From contig DAOVWP010000048.1 of NCBI GenBank assembly GCA_030636615.1, positions 1-5,210 on the forward strand: a DNA stretch of 5,210 nucleotides, in the 5' to 3' direction. How positions within the stretch are numbered: the stretch's first letter is position 1; each line of letters begins with the position of its first letter. Below are positions 1 through 2,981 of the stretch, piece by piece. The notes under the pieces were generated by a model that was given only the letters and a program-made list of their open reading frames with translations, ran no database searches and was not told the origin of the DNA. Both the position numbers and the translations under genes were made by a program. This stretch comes from Candidatus Nanohaloarchaea archaeon (lineage in GTDB: Archaea > EX4484-52 > GLR71).

Positions 1-47
1 GGCGCTATATTGAAGCCCATAATGAAGCAGTTAGTAAGATTAAATAG
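1..47 (+). CDS. C-terminal end of an upstream gene (partial, unidentified)
   Basis: The frame starting at base 3 is open from the left edge to a TAG at 45-47 and encodes 14 residues, RYIEAHNEAVSKIK, which look like the charged end of an alpha helix. The frame starting at base 1 is also open, to a TAA at 49-51, and reads GAILKPIMKQLVRLNR, so the frame is not certain. I prefer the first because its composition looks more like a soluble protein end. Either stop lies within a few bases of the next start at 53, which suggests co-transcription with the following gene. Too little is present to name a product. Confidence 0.35.
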   Translation, partial: RYIEAHNEAVSKIK

Positions 48-52
48 ATAAT

Positions 53-376
53 ATGGTATTTCTTATGGTAGAATATAGTATAGAGTCTGTCGGTGGATTT
101 AGTGTAATAAGGATAAAACATGATAAATCTGCTGAGACAAAGCTTACTGTTGTTGTCAGAACTAAAGAGGATAAGGATTTTGTGTTCCTGCCACAGATTG
201 CTTCCTGTGATATGGTCAACCCGGAATATCCTGAACATACGATCAATATGTTAAACCGGACAGGTCCTGCTGAATATACGCTGTACTTTGATTCTGCGCT
301 TAATGGAGATGTTAAATCTGTCAGGATTTTCCTTGATGAAAATGATGTTATCAGCGAAGAAAAGTTCGGTTTATAG
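53..376 (+). CDS. Small protein of unknown function, probably beta-rich and soluble
   Basis: I do not recognise this 107-residue protein. It alternates short hydrophobic stretches (FSVIRI at 16-21, LTVVVR at 31-36, FVFLP at 43-47, YTLYF at 75-79, SVRIFL at 89-94) with charged or polar turns. That pattern suggests a small beta-sheet or beta-sandwich fold. There is no signal peptide, membrane helix, Cys-x2-Cys pair or obvious catalytic motif; the only cysteine is C52. Two in-frame ATG codons, at 53 and 65, are possible starts. Neither has a good Shine-Dalgarno match, and starting at 65 would give MVEYSIES and 103 residues. The upstream gene ends about 5 bases before position 53, so it probably sits in the same transcript. 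A real gene is likely because the frame is open throughout and its codon choice (ATA, AGG, GAT, AAA) matches its neighbours. Confidence 0.65.
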   Translation: MVFLMVEYSIESVGGFSVIRIKHDKSAETKLTVVVRTKEDKDFVFLPQIASCDMVNPEYPEHTINMLNRTGPAEYTLYFDSALNGDVKSVRIFLDENDVISEEKFGL

Positions 377-381
377 AGTAA

Positions 382-390
382 AATATTTAT
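382..390 (+). promoter_or_regulatory. Candidate TATA box for the tail-anchored protein gene
   Basis: The AT-rich string AATATTTAT is centred about 28 bases before the ATG at 414. That is the usual distance between an archaeal TATA box and the start of a leaderless transcript. No Shine-Dalgarno motif lies just before that ATG, which fits leaderless expression. Read-through from the gene ending at 376 is equally possible. AT-rich matches are common in this genome, so this is weak. Confidence 0.22.
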
Positions 391-413
391 GATGATGTTG
401 TCAATTAATTGTT

Positions 414-662
414 ATGAGTAAGTTGCTTGAGGAAAATGACAAAATTGTCGAGATTTCAAAATATGATCCCGAGATTGAAATAAAAAGTAAATGTCTCGAA
501 GAGAGAGGATGGCATTTTGATCGGTTTGAAAATGAATCGGCAATATTTATCAGAAGGGGAAATCCAGTATTTGAGATAAATAAGAATCTTAAATATCAGG
601 TGCTTTGTCTTGTTTTTGTGACTGCTTTGATTGTAGGAGTTATGCTTGCGCTTATCACATAG
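414..662 (+). CDS. Small tail-anchored membrane protein of unknown function
   Basis: This 82-residue protein has two parts. Residues 1-60 are charged and polar and should lie in the cytoplasm (for example ISKYDPEIEIKSK and ERGWHFDRFENES). Residues 61-81 form one strongly hydrophobic helix rich in Val, Leu and Ala, ending directly at the stop codon. That is the design of a tail-anchored protein, with a cytosolic head and a C-terminal membrane anchor. The head carries one cysteine (C27) and a short stretch, WHFDRFENESAIFIRR, likely to be two beta strands. I cannot match it to a named family. Its last 8 bases (655-662) overlap the end of the convergent PUA-domain gene. The ATG at 414 has no clear ribosome-binding site; the next in-frame ATG, M77, is inside the anchor and can be ruled out. 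Confidence 0.7.
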   Translation: MSKLLEENDKIVEISKYDPEIEIKSKCLEERGWHFDRFENESAIFIRRGNPVFEINKNLKYQVLCLVFVTALIVGVMLALIT

Positions 663-1101
663 TCCAAATACTGTCTCCTACGTAATGGAGATTTCTTATG
701 ACTTTTCCTGAGGTGGATTTTTTCAGGTTTTCACTATCATATAAAGCCTGCCCTATAGCTAAAGGTTTTCCATGGGTATTATCAACTATAATGACAAAAT
801 CGTCTATTTCTATGCCATCATCGATTCTGGTTATGCCCGGGCGCATAATATCTGCGCCTTTTATAACAAAAGGAATAGCGCCACTGTCAACAGATATCTT
901 TTTCAGACCAAGGTCGTTGTCCATTACCTGTCGGAGTGTCGGTATATATTTAGAATCTTTTAAAAAGAAGAGAGGTTTATCGTTTAGTATAACAATACTG
1001 TTATCTATAAGTTCTGCGCGGTCTTTTTTTGAAATCTGCGCCTGAGGGAAGTTTAGCAGGATCTCTTTGATATCTCTTTTTGAAAGCTGGGATTTTTTCA
1101 T
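655..1101 (-). CDS. PUA-domain RNA-binding protein, archaeal MCT-1/Tma20-like
   Basis: The protein has 148 residues, the usual size for archaeal single-PUA proteins related to eukaryotic MCT-1 and Tma20. Residues 1-65 form the N-terminal pre-PUA domain, with SIVILNDKPLFFLKDSKYIPT at its core (roughly 35-55). Residues 69-146 form the PUA domain, recognised by VDSGAIPFVIKGADIMRPGI, where the Gly-Ala repeats and the M-x-P-G-I turn are typical. After these come DFVIIVD and the closing strands GKPLAIGQAL, GKVIRNLHYVGDSIW. PUA domains bind structured RNA. In eukaryotes the relatives act on the small ribosomal subunit in re-initiation and recycling; an archaeal role in translation is inference. This is the last gene of a three-gene operon, 9 bp after the HIT gene. 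It has a good Shine-Dalgarno site (GAGGT) five bases before its ATG. The 3' end overlaps the convergent membrane-protein gene by 8 bp. Confidence 0.9.
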   Translation of the reverse strand: MKKSQLSKRDIKEILLNFPQAQISKKDRAELIDNSIVILNDKPLFFLKDSKYIPTLRQVMDNDLGLKKISVDSGAIPFVIKGADIMRPGITRIDDGIEIDDFVIIVDNTHGKPLAIGQALYDSENLKKSTSGKVIRNLHYVGDSIWTM

Positions 1102-1106
1102 ATCAT

Positions 1107-1111
1107 ACCTC
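1107..1111 (-). promoter_or_regulatory. Ribosome-binding site of the PUA gene
   Basis: Read on the minus strand, GAGGT lies five bases before the ATG at 1101, and its G overlaps the last base of the HIT gene's TAG stop (TAGAGGT). It matches the archaeal consensus GGAGGTGATC. It fixes the PUA start at 1101 and suggests that ribosomes ending the HIT gene can help start the next one. Confidence 0.6.
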
Positions 1112-1737
1112 TAAAAACTGAAATCCCTTTCTTCTTTCTTCACTTTTGTCTTTGTATCAAGAAGAGCGTTTTCCACTTTGCTATCAATTATGCCCTGAAC
1201 AAGGTTGCTTGATTTCTGGGCATGGATCATGTCAAAACCGGGAAGTTCCGGGAACTCGCCATAAGTTGGAATTATATGTTCTGCATAGTGTGGAACTTTC
1301 TGTCCTGAACTGACACCATTTACAGACATGATTGTGCTTCCTGTTGCTCCAAGAGAGTTTGTGAGTTTGTCAAGGACTGTATGCTTTATCATGTTGAGAG
1401 ATGCTAGTTCTGTATCAGAAAGTGTGTCGTACTTGTCTGTGTGCCTTTTTGAGATCAGGACTGTGTGGCCAGGTGTCTTTGGCTGGATATCAAGGACGGC
1501 AACGAAATCTGCGTTTTCTGCGACTTTCTTTGATGGGGTAGATCCATTTACAATTGAGCAGAATATACAGGAATCCTGTGGATTTGCCGGCTGAGCCTGT
1601 GGATGCTGCGGCGTAAAAGATGCTTCTATCTGATCTATCTGGCTTTGAGGCAGGTTATTTGCCTGATATACATGCATTCTTTGCTCTTTTGTCATTTTTG
1701 AGAGTTGTTCCATCATATTTTGGGAAATATCAATCAC
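1111..1737 (-). CDS. HIT-family protein with N-terminal extension and altered histidine triad
   Basis: HIT proteins bind nucleotides, and the active ones hydrolyse or transfer nucleoside monophosphates through a histidine nucleophile. Of the 208 residues, 1-35 form a charged helical extension (MMEQLSKMTKEQR, then QANNLPQSQ) and 41-55 a Pro/Gln-rich linker. The HIT domain starts at C57-I-F-C60, the usual zinc pair. It continues with VLDIQPKTPGH (81-91), RH (98-99), N140-G and the triad region G-Q-K-V-P-H150-Y-A-E-H154-I-I-P. The normal motif is H-x-H-x-H; here A152 replaces the middle, nucleophilic histidine while the outer two remain. Residues 160-208 are a charged C-terminal helix. The start used is GTG at 1737; it lies inside a Shine-Dalgarno-like string (AAGGTGAT), so the paired ATGs at residues 8-9 (1716 and 1713) are alternatives. 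It is the middle gene of an operon. The family is sure; hydrolase activity is doubtful. Confidence 0.92.
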   Translation of the reverse strand: MIDISQNMMEQLSKMTKEQRMHVYQANNLPQSQIDQIEASFTPQHPQAQPANPQDSCIFCSIVNGSTPSKKVAENADFVAVLDIQPKTPGHTVLISKRHTDKYDTLSDTELASLNMIKHTVLDKLTNSLGATGSTIMSVNGVSSGQKVPHYAEHIIPTYGEFPELPGFDMIHAQKSSNLVQGIIDSKVENALLDTKTKVKKEERDFSF

Positions 1738-1761
1738 CTTTATTCGAAGTTTATCATATGT

Positions 1762-2205
1762 TTATTTACTGTATAAACCTATAAGTTCTGCTTTTTCTAT
1801 TATGTGTCCGTCCATAGCAGATATGATTTTGTTCTTGTCTGCACAGCTACCTATGACAAGCATTGTATCAAGGGCATATAGTGTGAAAACATACCTGTGA
1901 GTACCTGACGGAGGGCATGGTCCACCATATTCCTTATTTCCCCAACTGTTCTCTCCCTGTGTTGCTCCAGAGGGGACAGAGTCTTCTTCTATCCTATCTG
2001 TCGGAAGTATATTATAGAGGATCCAGTGATCCCATGTACCGACTGGTGCGTCAGGATCATCTATTATCAGTACAAGTGATGATGTGTTATCAGGGATGTT
2101 GTCTATTTCCAGTGGTGGGTTTATATCTTCACCTGTATAGGTGTATTTATATGGTATGTTTTTATTGTGAACAAATACCGGGCTTGTAAGTGTCAGTCCG
2201 CTCAT
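1762..2205 (-). CDS. PEBP/YbhB-YbcL family protein
   Basis: At 147 residues this is a full-length single-domain member of the phosphatidylethanolamine-binding protein family, as in E. coli YbhB. The family signatures are intact. LIIDDPDAPVGTWDHWILYN (47-65) includes the D50-P-D-A-P anion-site motif and H60-W. G94-GPCPPSGTHRY (to 105) is followed by VFTLYALD. The early segment LTSPVF and the stretch YTGEDINPPLEI (23-34) also fit. Members bind phosphate-bearing ligands in a small conserved pocket; in eukaryotes they act as kinase or protease inhibitors, but bacterial and archaeal roles are poorly known. There is no signal peptide, so it is cytosolic. It is the first gene of the minus-strand operon, 24 bp before the HIT start. 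The ATG at 2205 is supported by a near-complete extended Shine-Dalgarno match just upstream. Confidence 0.95.
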   Translation of the reverse strand: MSGLTLTSPVFVHNKNIPYKYTYTGEDINPPLEIDNIPDNTSSLVLIIDDPDAPVGTWDHWILYNILPTDRIEEDSVPSGATQGENSWGNKEYGGPCPPSGTHRYVFTLYALDTMLVIGSCADKNKIISAMDGHIIEKAELIGLYSK

Positions 2206-2207
2206 CT

Positions 2208-2217
2208 GGATCAGCTC
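2208..2217 (-). promoter_or_regulatory. Extended ribosome-binding site of the PEBP gene
   Basis: On the minus strand GAGCTGATCC ends two bases before the ATG. It differs by one base from GAGGTGATCC, the complement of the archaeal 16S rRNA 3' end. The purine core sits about eight bases from the start codon, a normal spacing. It means the transcript has a leader of at least about 13 bases, which argues against leaderless expression here. Confidence 0.5.
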
Positions 2218-2248
2218 ATTTATTAATTATAATAGTTAGGTTGTGTGA

Positions 2249-2257
2249 TTTATATAG
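2249..2257 (-). promoter_or_regulatory. Candidate TATA box of the PEBP-HIT-PUA operon
   Basis: Read on the minus strand the string is CTATATAAA (complement of 2249-2257), close to the archaeal TATA consensus. It would place the transcription start near 2226, giving a leader of about 20 bases that includes the ribosome-binding site. A second AT-rich string at 2226-2233 is closer, but it would put the transcript start at or near the ATG and leave out that site, so I prefer this one. Confidence 0.4.
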
Positions 2258-2319
2258 TTTGATTTCAATTATTTTTGTTAGAAGATAATAACCTTTAAAA
2301 AGATTTCTCATAAATATTG

Positions 2320-2377
2320 GTTATAAACAGGAGTTATAGGGATTATTTCTTTCATATAACTGAGTATCTGTTATAAA
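2320..2377 (+). promoter_or_regulatory. Promoter region of the uL16 gene with two GTTATAAA boxes
   Basis: The 8-mer GTTATAAA occurs twice, at 2320-2327 and 2370-2377, 50 bases apart. Both resemble archaeal TATA boxes. The first would start transcription near 2350 and give a leader of about 40 bases. The second is too close to the start codon to serve the uL16 gene in the usual way. Another candidate, CATATAAC at 2353-2360, would start a transcript near 2381. CTTTAAAAAG at 2293-2302 is a fourth. I cannot tell which is used. The rest of this divergent intergenic stretch (2206-2392) is AT-rich with no gene or clear hairpin that I can see. Confidence 0.3.
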
Positions 2378-2392
2378 TTAATGTTGATTGAT

Positions 2393-2926
2393 ATGGTAGC
2401 AAGACGACCTGCAAGCATATACCGGAATTTTGAGAGACCTTTTACGAGGACATCAAAAAAAGTCCAGAAAATTAATTATATCAAAGGTATTCCTGGAAAC
2501 AGGATTGCAAGATATAACATAGGAAACACCAAAATTGATGCAGAAGTTGAATTTTCACTTGTTACAATTGAAGATATACAGATAAGAGATCTTGCGCTTG
2601 AAGCTATGAGGGTTTCTGCAGGTGCGTATATCAGAAAAAATGTTGATGACAAACAGTTTCATCTTAAGCTTAACGTAATACCTCATCAAATTCTAAGAGA
2701 ACATGCTCAGGCAGCTGTTGCTCAGGCAGACCGTTTTTATGACGGAATGAGAAAACCATTTGGAAAACCGACAGGCAGGGCTGCAAGAGTTAAAGCAGGA
2801 CAGCCAGTCGTCACAGTCAGGACGCTCAAAGGAAAAGATACAATAATAAAAGAAGCTTTCAGGAGAGCTGGCGATAAAGTCGGGTGCGGCACAAAAATTA
2901 TCAAGAAAGATATTGTAAAGAAATAG
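2393..2926 (+). CDS. rpl10e: Large-subunit ribosomal protein uL16 (archaeal L10e)
   Basis: This is the archaeal/eukaryotic form of uL16, a large-subunit protein near the peptidyl-transferase centre, the A-site tRNA and the 5S rRNA. The 177 residues match the family length. Key segments, numbered from the start used, are MVARRPASIYR (1-11), TRTSKK, YIKGIPGNRIARYNIGN (29-45), QIRDLALEAMRVSAGAYI (63-80), VIPHQILREH (95-104) and ADRFYDGMRKPFGKPTGRAARVKAG (112-136), followed by EAFRRAGDKVGCGTKI. I start at ATG 2393 because family members begin M(V)ARRPA; GTTGATT lies three bases before it as a weak Shine-Dalgarno. ATG 2381 is in frame and would add MLID. The tip loop (102-113, REHAQAAVAQAD) differs from the RENKMATGAGAD that I recall as common in archaea. 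It is divergent from the PEBP operon and 55 bp before the PEP-synthase-like gene. Confidence 0.97.
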   Translation: MVARRPASIYRNFERPFTRTSKKVQKINYIKGIPGNRIARYNIGNTKIDAEVEFSLVTIEDIQIRDLALEAMRVSAGAYIRKNVDDKQFHLKLNVIPHQILREHAQAAVAQADRFYDGMRKPFGKPTGRAARVKAGQPVVTVRTLKGKDTIIKEAFRRAGDKVGCGTKIIKKDIVKK

Positions 2927-2950
2927 GATTCTTGAGTTGAGTTGTAAAAA

Positions 2951-2964
2951 CTTTTTATTAAAAG
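2951..2964 (+). promoter_or_regulatory. Candidate promoter of the PEP-synthase-like gene, or T-rich terminator of uL16
   Basis: CTTTTTATTAAAAG lies in the 55-base gap between the two genes. Its TTTTTATTA core is centred about 26 bases before the ATG at 2982, the distance expected for a leaderless archaeal transcript. There is no convincing Shine-Dalgarno before that ATG. A short T tract can also stop archaeal RNA polymerase, so the same site may end the uL16 transcript 25 bases after its stop codon. Either role, or both, is possible. Confidence 0.35.
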
Positions 2965-2981
2965 GCATAGAAATAGTGTAT

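Noticed and set aside
698..1045. A 115-codon plus-strand frame opposite the PUA gene
   Set aside because: It is antisense to a well-recognised PUA domain and its translation is Ser/Ile/Phe-rich without motifs.
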